From: Trinickia dinghuensis | GTDB taxonomy: Bacteria; Pseudomonadota; Gammaproteobacteria; Burkholderiales; Burkholderiaceae | NCBI RefSeq assembly: GCF_003367175.1 | Contig: NZ_QRGA01000010.1 | Coordinates: 186,001 to 250,000 of the forward strand | Length of the DNA stretch: 64,000 bases | Direction: 5' to 3' | In this document: positions 36,440-44,567 of the stretch, piece after piece | How the letters are laid out: each line of letters opens with the position of its first letter | How positions within the stretch are numbered: the first letter of the stretch is position 1 | Notes under the pieces: model-generated | Told to the model about the DNA's origin: nothing | What the model saw: the letters and a program-made list of their open reading frames with translations, nothing else | The model's database searches: none | Translations under genes and position numbers: made by a program

Positions 36440-37842
36440 TAGTCATCACCTCCGGCGCGATAGCGCTCGAGCGCGCGGCGACGTTCGTATGCGCGGTGGA
36501 GCCTTCCTTCGATTGCGGATATCGCTTGCTCCGAGGCGAGGGAGGCTAGAACGAGCGGTTGGACCGCTTGTTCCAGTCGATTGTCGCTTTCGTGCGCCGG
36601 CGCAACGCTTGCGGTGGGTCGAGCATCGGGGTAGCGCAAGCTGCTGGGTATGGGTTGGTGCGTGTGGCTAATCGTCTCGCGTCTTGCGTCGCCTCGATCA
36701 GGCGGCGACGGAATGCGGTACTGCAGCCGCAGATCGCCTGTGCGATACCGCACCGGTTGAGTCCAGGCGGTAGCATCTCGCGCCCTCGCGACTGGAATCA
36801 GATCCGCCGACACCATGTCTTGCTTTGACGTGCGGATTGAAGATCGTGTCTGCATTGAAAAAGCCCGCCGGAACGGCTTGACGTTCGCTTGGCCACGTTG
36901 AGATCCACGCAGCAGCGGCAACTTCGCGGGTGATATTGCATACGTGGTGCGGTTTCCAACGCTTGCCGCTTTCCCTGGCTCGGGGTGGCGCGCAGCACGC
37001 ATCGAGGGTGCGCGCTCATTGGAGCCGGCGACGACGCTCGGCAAAGCTGAGCGAACACGCAGCATCGTCTTAGGCATCGGCACGATCATCTTCGTGGAGT
37101 CCACAAATCCGAGTCCATCGTGATGGGCGACTGACTTGCGCGTAAACCTTGGGTTCCAGAGCGCATGCCGGACGCGAGAAGCCTCCGCACTAAACGATTG
37201 CGCGGGCATCGGCGGCCTCGGAGCGTTGTCGTACCAACGACGGGAGATTCGCGCGGCTCCATCGGCTTTTCGAGGTTGTGCACTTAAGATCGCCATATCG
37301 GAGAACGAACGCGTCAATGGGCGCGTCGAACGCACGAGGCGGTCGGCCAGCACCAATACCGCGATTGACTTGTTGCTTCGATGTTGCGACCTCGAGCTTG
37401 CCGTAGCGATCGACGATCGCAACCGTGGGTGCCCCGAGCGCTCGCGGTAGTGCTCCCGCGCCCGCGCCGCAATTGACGCTACGCTTCGACGTTGCATGCT
37501 TATCGATGTCGAAGCCGTTGATGTGAGCCGATGAAACAGTCCATCCGAACCGCGACGCACGTCGCGCGCTACCGGCCTCCAAGAGGGATCGAGGTACGGA
37601 TTGATGCGTTGGTCAGAAGCAGGAGCCCGAGACCCAATCCGATTCGTCCCGAGCCGCTGCGCGTCCTTCTTCGCATCCATCGAGAGATACCGAAGAAACA
37701 CGAAACGCAGACCCTGCCAGCACGGCCGCCACAGATAGGACGTCAATCTACGTTCGAGCACACTGCGCCGGCTGAGCCGAACTTGAAGGCGCCGCTTCTC
37801 ATGCGCCCACCGCAACAGGGATGCTAGGCGCCATCCTCTCAT
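36439..37842 (-). CDS. Arg/Ser-rich 467-residue eCIS protein of unknown function
   Basis: This is a real frame by context: its ATG overlaps the tube stop (TGATG, GAGGGG upstream) and its stop overlaps the LysM gene start (TAATG). The sequence is strongly basic, rich in Arg and Ser, with few long helices and no membrane span or recognisable domain. It begins MRGWRLASLLRWAHEKRRLQ and ends AYERRRALERYRAGGDD. Codon use is less biased than in neighbours. The phage counterpart of this position, after the tube and tail-assembly genes and before the U/X/D homologues, is the tape measure. It could be a divergent ruler, a nucleic-acid-binding or disordered lumen protein, or cargo. The function is not known. 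Confidence 0.7.
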   Translation of the reverse strand: MRGWRLASLLRWAHEKRRLQVRLSRRSVLERRLTSYLWRPCWQGLRFVFLRYLSMDAKKDAQRLGTNRIGSRAPASDQRINPYLDPSWRPVARDVRRGSDGLFHRLTSTASTSISMQRRSVASIAARAREHYRERSGHPRLRSSIATASSRSQHRSNKSIAVLVLADRLVRSTRPLTRSFSDMAILSAQPRKADGAARISRRWYDNAPRPPMPAQSFSAEASRVRHALWNPRFTRKSVAHHDGLGFVDSTKMIVPMPKTMLRVRSALPSVVAGSNERAPSMRAARHPEPGKAASVGNRTTYAISPAKLPLLRGSQRGQANVKPFRRAFSMQTRSSIRTSKQDMVSADLIPVARARDATAWTQPVRYRTGDLRLQYRIPSPPDRGDARRETISHTHQPIPSSLRYPDARPTASVAPAHESDNRLEQAVQPLVLASLASEQAISAIEGRLHRAYERRRALERYRAGGDD

Positions 37843-38378
37843 CACAGCATCCCCTCGATCACCGACGCGCCACCGCCGACCACACTACTCGCCAAGCCTT
37901 TCGCGATCCGTTCGTATGCGAGAGTGAAACGCTGAACGGCGACGAGTGTCTGCGACGCGTCGAAGCTCGGCCCTTCCCACTCCGTCGGCCAGGCGTTGAA
38001 CAGATGCCACCATGCGACCGGCACCCCGAGATCGTCCATCAAATAGACCGTGCCGTTCTTCCGCAGCGGCTTGCCGTACATCGTGGAGCGGTACCACAGC
38101 CACATCGGGTCCGTGTACGTTAAACCGGAGGTCATCTCGAGGTCAGGGAACGTGACCTGTCCGGGCAGCTTATATTCGACGCCATTGGCCCCGCCTTCGC
38201 GGATTGTTTCGACCGCCGTCTTCGAGCCGATGCCTTTGATCATCATAAAGCCGCCGACGAATATGCCCTGAACGTCAAGCACGAACCGGTGCGTCTTGAA
38301 CGGATCGATGCTCAAGCCGGTGAAGCGCTTTACGCCATATGTGGCGAGATCGCCGCCGATAGGCGGGAGATTACTCAT
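37842..38378 (-). CDS. eCIS inner tube protein 2 (gp19-like, Afp5-like)
   Basis: The 178-residue protein starts MSNLPPIGGDLATYGVKRFT and carries FVLDVQGIFVGGFMMIKGIG, LTYTDPMWLWYRSTMYG and LYLMDDLGVPVAWWHLFNAW-like segments (VYLMDDLG here), typical of the T4 gp19 tube family. It has an extra N-terminal stretch compared with the tube protein at 39047, as expected of a tube-initiating protein that contacts the baseplate. SD GGGAG precedes the ATG. Confidence 0.9.
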   Translation of the reverse strand: MSNLPPIGGDLATYGVKRFTGLSIDPFKTHRFVLDVQGIFVGGFMMIKGIGSKTAVETIREGGANGVEYKLPGQVTFPDLEMTSGLTYTDPMWLWYRSTMYGKPLRKNGTVYLMDDLGVPVAWWHLFNAWPTEWEGPSFDASQTLVAVQRFTLAYERIAKGLASSVVGGGASVIEGML

Positions 38379-38463
38379 CGCTCGCTCCCTCGTACGTGAA
38401 ACAGATCGTCTCGTAGCTACCCTATTGGCCTGCTCGTCGCCGACCGCGCAGAATCCATCCCGA

Positions 38464-39023
38464 TTAGACCAATTGCCTCAAGTCGATCGGTGCTCCCACG
38501 TTTGCCGCCCTGCCCGTGTCGCCATTCATCTTTTCGTTGATCGCGCTTATCTCGTTACACCAGCGCCGCCGCTCCACGTGTTCCATTTCGACGATGTCTG
38601 CGTACGACCAGTGGAAATGGTAGGCAATGAACGCTATCTCTTGATAGAGCTCACGCGGGACGGCGACGCTTCGATGTTTCCCGGGACGCTCTCCGTTTCG
38701 CCGATGGCTGAACCGGCCACGGATTCATCCGCGATCTGGTTGATCTCGTCGTGGAGTCGGACTAGATAGTCGATATCAGCGGAGTACATCCGCTCTACAT
38801 CGAAAGGCGAAATGCCATCGAGATGACCGAGGCGGGTGATGACGCGCGAGAGTTTGACGACCACCCAGTAGGCAGAATTGGTTTTCACCCTAAGATCGCC
38901 AAGCGTTGCGATTTCATCGGCTGCCGTCGATAGGCGCATCACGCCCTCACGAAGCAATGTGCCGTCGTCGTGCACCAGACCAATCGGCAGTTTGAAGGGG
39001 AATTCCGTACGAATGGGGTTCAT
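38464..39023 (-). CDS. Predicted -1 frameshift fusion: tail-assembly protein plus DUF6760-like extension
   Basis: Reading in the zero frame from ATG 39023 for 116 codons to AAC (38678-38676), then slipping -1 at G GGA AAC and re-reading from 38676, gives a 186-residue product. The 70-residue extension reads HRSVAVPREL, YQEIAFIAYHFHWSYADIVE, MEHVERRRWCNEISAINEKM and ends IDLRQLV before TAA at 38464-38466. The YQEIAFIAYHFHW to RRRWCNEIS part resembles DUF6760 proteins found in eCIS loci. No ATG, GTG or TTG exists in this frame before that conserved part, so normal initiation cannot make it. The arrangement mirrors lambda G/GT and P2 E/E+E' tail chaperones. The frameshift is inferred, not shown. 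Confidence 0.72.
38634..39023 (-). CDS. eCIS tail-assembly (chaperone-like) protein, unshifted product
   Basis: The 129-residue protein is taken from ATG 39023, which has GGAGAAAG upstream; a TTG nine codons earlier lacks such a signal. It begins MNPIRTEFPFKLPIGLVHDD, then GVMRLSTAADEIATLGDLRV, VVVKLSRVITRLGHLDGISP and ADIDYLVRLHDEINQIADES. This resembles small tail-assembly proteins annotated in phages and eCIS. The last 13 codons lie beyond the slippery site and end in TAG at 38634. It lies between the two tube genes. In phages such proteins coat the tape measure during tube growth; that role is inferred here. Confidence 0.8.
   Translation of the reverse strand: MNPIRTEFPFKLPIGLVHDDGTLLREGVMRLSTAADEIATLGDLRVKTNSAYWVVVKLSRVITRLGHLDGISPFDVERMYSADIDYLVRLHDEINQIADESVAGSAIGETESVPGNIEASPSRVSSIKR
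38676..38694 (-). promoter_or_regulatory. -1 ribosomal frameshift signal (GGGAAAC with upstream GGAG)
   Basis: Heptamer G GGA AAC spans 38682-38676 in the exact X XXY YYZ phase of the zero frame (codons CCG GGA AAC). An SD-like GGAG at 38694-38691 ends 8 nt before it, within the spacing known to stimulate -1 shifts in bacteria. No convincing downstream hairpin was identified by eye. Confidence 0.75.
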
Positions 39024-39046
39024 GTCTTTCTCCGACGTATGAGGCG

Positions 39047-39493
39047 TCAAACGGTACGCTCCATCCTGCCGATGCTGAGCACTAGCGTTTCGATCACGAC
39101 TTCCGTGTTTGCCGCGTTCATCGCGCTGGTCTGGTATCCGACGGGCATGGCATCGATCAAATTCCAGTTGGCGAGCGTCTTCTTCCCGTCAGTCAGTGCA
39201 ATCGAGATGTTTCGGCGCACGTTCGCTCCGCCTCTATCGCCAACTGAGTTAACCCACTGGTACAACTCGAGTGAACTCGTCAAACCCTTGCTGAGCGTTA
39301 CATTTCCGTAGGACACGAGACCGGAAAGTGTTCGAACTCCCAGGTCGTCAGTTCCCTCTCGGTAGTTGGTCGTGCTAACGGAGATATCGGATAAGGCTGC
39401 TTCCGCGAACGCGAGCGTCGTGACATTGGGAATCGTTACGGAGAACCAGAAGCCAAGGAAGGGGTTGGAGCTACTCGGTAGTCCGATGGGCAT
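39047..39493 (-). CDS. eCIS inner tube protein 1 (gp19-like, Afp1-like)
   Basis: The 148-residue protein begins MPIGLPSSSNPFLGFWFSVT. It has family features: ALSDISVSTTNYREGTDD, SYGNVTLSKGLTSSLELYQW, ANWNLIDAMPVGYQTSAMNA and a hydrophobic C-terminal strand. It forms the stacked hexamer rings of the inner tube. SD GGAG at 7 nt. It sits right after the sheath gene, as in Afp/PVC and P2 (FI-FII). The shorter length relative to the 37842 protein marks it as the main tube subunit. Confidence 0.92.
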   Translation of the reverse strand: MPIGLPSSSNPFLGFWFSVTIPNVTTLAFAEAALSDISVSTTNYREGTDDLGVRTLSGLVSYGNVTLSKGLTSSLELYQWVNSVGDRGGANVRRNISIALTDGKKTLANWNLIDAMPVGYQTSAMNAANTEVVIETLVLSIGRMERTV

Positions 39494-39505
39494 GGCGTTT
39501 CTCCG

Positions 39506-41293
39506 TTAGGCACCAACGTTTGCGTTCGCCATTTTTTGCGAGATCTCGATGATGACGAACTCAGCGGGCCGCACCGGCGCGATCTCTACCCGCACGTAAA
39601 GGTAGCCCTCGGCAATCGTTTCGGGCGTGTTGTTGGTTTCATCGCACGTCACTCGAAAAGCGTCGTTTTGTGTGTTTCCGAACAAGGCACCGGCTTTCCA
39701 ATACTCGTAAAGGAATGCAGTGACGTCACGCGTGACTGCGTGCCAGAGCGTTTCGTTGTTAGGCAGGAACGGCACCCATTGGAGGCCGTTGACGAGGCTC
39801 ACCTCGATCTGATTGAAAAGAAGCCGGACGGGCACGTACGTCCATGACGGATCGAGCGACAGTGTCCGTGCACCCCAGATCGTCATGCCGTAGTTCACAC
39901 GGTTGCGGATTACGTTGATGCCGGAGGGGTAAATGACGTCCTGGTCGGAATCAACGATCGGCCTCTCCACATCCAACGACGCTATCGTTGAAAGGCCTCC
40001 GTAGCGCACTCCAGCTGCGGCTTGATGGACGCCCACGTTGAGAGCGGTCGTTACATATCGGGCAAGGACCGCTCCGGAGGGTGGTATAGAAAACACTTTG
40101 CCTCCGCCGGACGGACTCGCGACGCGCAGGTTCGGCCAGTAAATTGCACCGAAATCCGAGGTCAAGGGATTACCGCCGTTAGCGGGGGCGCCGCCATTCT
40201 TAAAACTTAAAGCATTGGCGGAGGCCGCTATCGTGCCGGCGCTTTCGGTTGCCGGCGGATCGACAACGCAGAACCATTTGCTCGTCGCGCATTGTGCAAG
40301 AACGGCATTGATGGTCGTCAACTCTGACGTTTCTTGCTTTGCCTCATTGCCCGAATCACTAAATTTTCCGCTAGAGTGATCGTTCGCCATCATTATCGAA
40401 GCATCTGGAATAGAGATTAAACTTATTCCTTGAATTTTCGCCAATGCCGCCAACGCGTCGTCGTAGGCCAGCTTTGGATCAGATCCTTGCGTAGCCCCAC
40501 CATTCCCCCCCGCCGTGACGAGCCCCCCTCCCAAAGCGAAGCATTGTTCATCAAGCGTCAAGGATGAGACAGGGTTTTTAGGATCAACAGAAGAAACGGC
40601 AACACGAATAAATGAGGACGAGAGATTTATTCTCCGGGTAAATTCCGAAACAGATGACGACAAGCCAGAAAAAAATTCCAATACATATAGCTTATCCGTT
40701 CCTGTGTATTTATTTGGCGGCTTTTCCTCCGCACCTATCGAATTGTAATTTATAAAATTTTTAATTATCTTTTTGTCTATCTTACTTACAGTATACGCAC
40801 TACCACCTCCATCTCCCTTGGTGGTGTCCACATCCCCGCCCTGAATCAATACTTTTATACTAATTGTCGAATCATTCAACTCGACGGAGATCCATAATAG
40901 ATTACCCCATCGCCCTGGAGAAGCAGCCTTGAAGGTGATGGTCCCGACTGGAGTGCCTGTAGGCGGAATGCTGAACGGATTTGAGGCAGCTGCCGGGGAC
41001 GCACCTCCGTCGTTTGGAAGATTAACCACATAGCATGGGCCACCTCCCTCCTTAAAATACGTCGAGACCACCCATGGCAAGAAGCTGCGCCATACCGGAA
41101 GGCCGAATTTCGCTTGGAAATCGTTCCAGCTCGTCACTAACGTGGGAACCCCCACTGGGCTCTCCACCGAGCCACCCGCGACGCTGGCTTCAGTCTGCCC
41201 GAGAAATGCGGGGGTCCACGCCGGCGCGCTGGTTATCGCGGCCGGGGTGGGTTGTTCAACGACGTAAACCCCAGGCGTTGTCTTTGTAACCAC
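39506..41293 (-). CDS. eCIS contractile sheath protein (Afp2/3/4-like)
   Basis: In this 595-residue protein the N-terminus is MVTKTTPGVYVVEQPTPAAI, followed by TPAFLGQTEASVAGG, with the conserved C-terminal domain GINVIRNRVNYGMTIWGART, LFNQIEVSLVNGLQWVPFLP and YLYVRVEIAPVRPAEFVII. These are sheath landmarks, including the C-terminal arm that links subunits. The GTG start has AGGAGAAAG. The middle section (about 40330-40990) is strikingly AT-rich and serine-rich, probably a surface-exposed inserted domain. Only one sheath gene is present, unlike the three of Afp. Confidence 0.93.
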   Translation of the reverse strand: MVTKTTPGVYVVEQPTPAAITSAPAWTPAFLGQTEASVAGGSVESPVGVPTLVTSWNDFQAKFGLPVWRSFLPWVVSTYFKEGGGPCYVVNLPNDGGASPAAASNPFSIPPTGTPVGTITFKAASPGRWGNLLWISVELNDSTISIKVLIQGGDVDTTKGDGGGSAYTVSKIDKKIIKNFINYNSIGAEEKPPNKYTGTDKLYVLEFFSGLSSSVSEFTRRINLSSSFIRVAVSSVDPKNPVSSLTLDEQCFALGGGLVTAGGNGGATQGSDPKLAYDDALAALAKIQGISLISIPDASIMMANDHSSGKFSDSGNEAKQETSELTTINAVLAQCATSKWFCVVDPPATESAGTIAASANALSFKNGGAPANGGNPLTSDFGAIYWPNLRVASPSGGGKVFSIPPSGAVLARYVTTALNVGVHQAAAGVRYGGLSTIASLDVERPIVDSDQDVIYPSGINVIRNRVNYGMTIWGARTLSLDPSWTYVPVRLLFNQIEVSLVNGLQWVPFLPNNETLWHAVTRDVTAFLYEYWKAGALFGNTQNDAFRVTCDETNNTPETIAEGYLYVRVEIAPVRPAEFVIIEISQKMANANVGA

Positions 41294-41317
41294 GTCTTTC
41301 TCCTGGTTGAAATCTCG

Positions 41318-41944
41318 CTATAGGCGATCAGAGTCCAAGGGCGAATTGATTCTTACCTCCCGCACGAGCGTGGTATCGGCCGGCACGCCTGCGGGAACTC
41401 GAACTGGGCAAACCGAATACAGCCTTGTCAACCGAAACATTTTTTGAGGAAAGCAGGACCACAGATCGCGCAATGTATGAATCGTCGCGGATTCGGGCGC
41501 TATCCGCATATCGGTATTTCCTGCCTTCTTCAACCCGTCGTCGAGATACTTTTCAGGAATCACTCCACATCGATCGAGTGCACGAATCAAGCAATCCGAG
41601 ATTTCTAGTTCCAGTTCAGCGGAATGGGAGTACGGCACGATCATGTAATGGAGATCGACAACGCTTGGCGGCGGCACTATCTGCGCTTGGATTCCGCCCC
41701 CTCCTGAACTCCGATCCGACTGTTCAACGACGCCTGCCAAATTTCGCATCGCCGCATTGGGCTTGATGAGATAGAGATACAAAGACAACCTCGGGCCGCC
41801 ACTTCCATCAAGCTCTGCCGGTGATTCAAATGTAATCGACCAATCCGAGAATTGACCCATCCCGATTTCCGCGGCGATGAGCGCACTCAGCGCCTTGCTC
41901 ACGCGCGGGATGACGCCGGGGGGCTCAACAATGAGTGTACCCAT
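41318..41944 (-). CDS. eCIS cap/terminator protein (DUF4255, Afp16-like)
   Basis: The protein has 208 residues from ATG 41944 (MGTLIVEPPGVIPRVSKALS); an open upstream extension is basic, lacks an SD and is rejected. The segments PRLSLYLYLIKPNAAMRNLA, VVDLHYMIVPYS and LRDLWSCFPQKMFRLTRLYS fit DUF4255/Afp16 proteins, which cap the tube and set the end of the sheath. It is the first gene of the eCIS operon and faces the divergent LuxR gene. Confidence 0.88.
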   Translation of the reverse strand: MGTLIVEPPGVIPRVSKALSALIAAEIGMGQFSDWSITFESPAELDGSGGPRLSLYLYLIKPNAAMRNLAGVVEQSDRSSGGGGIQAQIVPPPSVVDLHYMIVPYSHSAELELEISDCLIRALDRCGVIPEKYLDDGLKKAGNTDMRIAPESATIHTLRDLWSCFPQKMFRLTRLYSVCPVRVPAGVPADTTLVREVRINSPLDSDRL

Positions 41945-42264
41945 ATCAATCTCAATTATTGGTAATCGCTTACGTGACACATCGCCACGATTTTTCTCAT
42001 CGCATCTTCGATTTCTCATCGTCGTCTGTCGGTTAATTATGAGTTGCATCGTTGCCGATTGCGCAGTACAAATGCTTGTACTTGAACGCGCCGCACGCAC
42101 GGCGTCCCTTACCCCGACATAACGATCGAATTATCAATATTTGATCAACCGAATCGTAACCACATTCGCAATGCGATGCACACCCCGAAACATCGCGTAC
42201 GATGCGCTTGTCATCGCCCACCTGAGGCTTCGGCGAATGTGCTTTACACAAGGAGGAATTCACC
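41945..42264. promoter_or_regulatory. Divergent promoter region of eCIS operon and LuxR gene
   Basis: This 320-bp intergenic region is less GC-rich than average. It contains an inverted repeat GCGATG (42173-42178) and CATCGC (42191-42196) with a 12-bp spacer, and an overlapping CATCG/CGATG pair (42191-42204). Either could bind the adjacent regulator, though neither matches the usual 18-20 bp lux box well. Confidence 0.45.
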
Positions 42265-43011
42265 ATGAGTGATTCGTTACCGTCCGCGCTCGCCCTGTGC
42301 CAGTCAACGACCCGACAAGTAATACTCGGGCTAATCAACCATGATACCGAAGCGCGCCTAGTCGACGAACTCGAACATATAACAAAGCTAATGCGATTCG
42401 ATTTCTATCACTATGTCGGCACTTTCTCTGTCGACGACAATTCATGTGTTCGGCGAACACTATCCAATCTCCCCACTGCCTGGCGTGAAAAATACGCAGA
42501 TTTCGACGGCTCTAACCCCGATCCCATCGCACAGGCGGCGCACTTCCGTGTGATACCGATTCTGTGGAATGAATCACAGTTCGGCGCATCGGATCACGAC
42601 AATTTTTATAAGACTGCGTGTGAGCACGGAGTCGGTAAGGGAATCATCCTTCCAGTTCACTCGAGAAATGGGGACGCTGCGGCACTCGGCTTGTTTATGC
42701 GAACCGAACGCGATGATGAAGATACGATCGCCGCAGCGCTCGGCGATGCCGGCTTGACCGCCATGTATCTCCATGATGCGATGAGCAGGATGGTCTCGAA
42801 GACCCCTCACTCACCCAAGGCGCCGTTGACACACCGGGAGATCGAATGCCTGCACTGGATCGCCCATCACAAGTCGAATTGGGCAATCGCCAAGATACTA
42901 GGCATATCGGAGCATGGCGTCGTCTACTACGTGCGCAGGATCATGTGGAAGCTTGACGCGCACAACCGCTATCAGGCGGTCGCACGGGCGACGGCTTATG
43001 GGTTGATTTGA
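42265..43011 (+). CDS. LuxR-type AHL-responsive regulator (solo)
   Basis: In this 248-residue protein the N-terminal autoinducer-binding domain keeps all the usual invariant positions: Trp and Tyr in TAWREKYADF, Asp-Pro in SNPDPIAQAA, Trp in IPILWNE, and Gly in GVGKGIILPV. A GerE-type helix-turn-helix follows (LTHREIECLHWIAHHKSNWA, then ILGISEHGVVYYVRRIMWKL). A strong AAGGAGG precedes the ATG. No luxI is seen in the window, so it is a solo. Its divergent placement suggests quorum control of the injection system. The ligand is unknown. Confidence 0.9.
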   Translation: MSDSLPSALALCQSTTRQVILGLINHDTEARLVDELEHITKLMRFDFYHYVGTFSVDDNSCVRRTLSNLPTAWREKYADFDGSNPDPIAQAAHFRVIPILWNESQFGASDHDNFYKTACEHGVGKGIILPVHSRNGDAAALGLFMRTERDDEDTIAAALGDAGLTAMYLHDAMSRMVSKTPHSPKAPLTHREIECLHWIAHHKSNWAIAKILGISEHGVVYYVRRIMWKLDAHNRYQAVARATAYGLI

Positions 43012-43070
43012 CATGATGGAACGGGCCTAGACGCGACGAAGCGTTACCGGACTGGCAGAGCTAACTTGCA

Positions 43071-43904
43071 TTAAAAGTCGAAGCAACTGTAGGAAGCCGC
43101 AAGGTACTGCGGCGGCTGAACGCCGACTTGCGCCACGACGACGGTGCTCGGATCGCACGTGGCTCGCAGATAAAAGCGCGTCAGCTTTTTCGAAGGAGGA
43201 TCCGCGGTCGACCTTGCTTGCGAAGACGCGATCGTCCTCCGCAAGTAGGCCTCTATGAACATATCGCTCGCTATCTTTTGGTTCCCGCCGGGGATCACGA
43301 CGATCTGACGGTCGGTAATCGAGCATGTTTTCAATGGCAAGGGTAGTCCTTTTGCGGCTCGCAAGATCAGTCCCGAGGCATCGGCGGCGCCGACGTCGAA
43401 GCACCAATACGCATCGCCTTGGGATGGATCCGCCATCAAGTGGATCGTTATCGCTACGCCAACAGGTGCGCGCTGAATATTGAATCGGACGCGTCTCGCA
43501 TCGTTCGGTAGGGGCCGGACGATAGAACTGAATCGGCCGCTACCCCATTCGGCCTCGACACCGTATCCCAAGCTGCAAGTTACGTTAGCTCCAGCGTTGA
43601 GCGTGCAATACCCCTGCACTGATTCGACTTCCTGCTGCACGTCCATGAAAAGCGTCAGTGTGAAAGAGGTAGCGCTTGCACTGAGGCTCGTGCGTATTCC
43701 GATAACGGAATCAGTGAGTTCAATGCTCGCAAGGCAAGACGGCCGGGTTTCACCTAGCAAAAAGCCGTTGTACGAGAAACCCTCGCTTTTACACGCTTCC
43801 GCGTTGCCGATAGACCACTTCGCACCCTCCGTCGCCAGCGTGAGGCTTAGGCTGGAATCCTTAGCGACTCCAGAGAATTCAAGAACTACGGGAATCAGCG
43901 CCAT
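43071..43904 (-). CDS. Unknown protein near eCIS, candidate cargo (277 aa)
   Basis: No family is recognised. The sequence starts MALIPVVLEFSGVAKDSSLS and looks beta-rich, with Ser/Thr-rich strands and seven or more scattered cysteines (for example GYCTLNAGANVTC and AYWCFDVG). There is no signal peptide. It is the last of four minus-strand ORFs (43071-45687) with short spacings or overlaps that lie beyond the LuxR gene. Placement next to an eCIS and the absence of homologues by eye make cargo or host-surface binding plausible but unproven. Confidence 0.7.
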   Translation of the reverse strand: MALIPVVLEFSGVAKDSSLSLTLATEGAKWSIGNAEACKSEGFSYNGFLLGETRPSCLASIELTDSVIGIRTSLSASATSFTLTLFMDVQQEVESVQGYCTLNAGANVTCSLGYGVEAEWGSGRFSSIVRPLPNDARRVRFNIQRAPVGVAITIHLMADPSQGDAYWCFDVGAADASGLILRAAKGLPLPLKTCSITDRQIVVIPGGNQKIASDMFIEAYLRRTIASSQARSTADPPSKKLTRFYLRATCDPSTVVVAQVGVQPPQYLAASYSCFDF

Positions 43905-43922
43905 TAGGCCACCCTAGAGTAG

Positions 43923-44567
43923 TCACCTGAGCTTCAGTGTGTAGGAACTGATGCCGCGTTCCGCTAGGGTCGTCCGATCCCTTGGCGACTCGATCGTCAG
44001 ACTTGCGCCAGGCGGTAGGTCCACTTGCCCGGAAAAGCTACGGTCAAGTGTATGAACGTAAAGCCGAGCCCGGATTTCCGAACATAGCGCGTTCGTGACG
44101 AGGGAGACGTTGCGGTAGTTGATCAGAAATGAGTTCAAGGGGAGTGGCGAACCTCGCGGCGACGCCGACAGAGAGACACCCACCAGTTTGCTCGTGGGCT
44201 CGCCGTTGCCCCACCTCGTGCCGCCCTCCGGTTGAAGCCAAACGTGAGCCTCGCTATTCGACTTCAGGTTATAAAACGTCAGTTCGATCGGATGGACAAA
44301 GAAAAGAGGGAGGCTAGGTTCGCCTTCGGTGACGGCCTTGCGGATAGCGGCAGAATCTTTCACCGAGCTGTTCCCCGTTTCATCCGTTGCAGAGATATGC
44401 TCGCTCACGTGGGTCGGCGCGTCACATGGTGAATCAATCCGGCCGCCCCCCCCATCTATTGGGTGCCTAATGTCCGAAACTGAGTGCCATGGACTATGCC
44501 CAGTCATCACGAGTTTTCTCCCAAACAGCAGCCGATTAGGCACTAGGCCAATCAAAGGGGGTGCCAC
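43923..44567 (-). CDS. Unknown protein near eCIS, candidate cargo (214 aa)
   Basis: The GTG start at 44567 overlaps the end of the preceding ORF by 32 bp. The N-terminal 60 residues are polar and Gly/His-rich. The rest is beta-rich (IELTFYNLKSNSEAHVWLQP; VTNALCSEIRARLYVHTLDR; LPPGASLTIESP). No signal peptide or known motif was seen. It lies 18 bp upstream of the 277-residue ORF and is likely cotranscribed with it. Confidence 0.6.
   Translation of the reverse strand: MAPPLIGLVPNRLLFGRKLVMTGHSPWHSVSDIRHPIDGGGGRIDSPCDAPTHVSEHISATDETGNSSVKDSAAIRKAVTEGEPSLPLFFVHPIELTFYNLKSNSEAHVWLQPEGGTRWGNGEPTSKLVGVSLSASPRGSPLPLNSFLINYRNVSLVTNALCSEIRARLYVHTLDRSFSGQVDLPPGASLTIESPRDRTTLAERGISSYTLKLR

Noticed and set aside
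38379-38636. Independent small DUF6760-like gene with its own start
   Set aside because: No ATG, GTG or TTG precedes the conserved part in that frame; the first ATG lies inside it, so frameshifting explains it better.
22642-41944. Prophage
   Set aside because: Tail-type genes only; no capsid, portal, terminase, integrase, repressor or lysis genes, and an AAA+ ATPase and DUF4255 protein typical of eCIS are present.
28924-41944. Type VI secretion system
   Set aside because: No TssJ, TssL, TssM or ClpV-like genes; the baseplate and tube order follows Afp/PVC systems.
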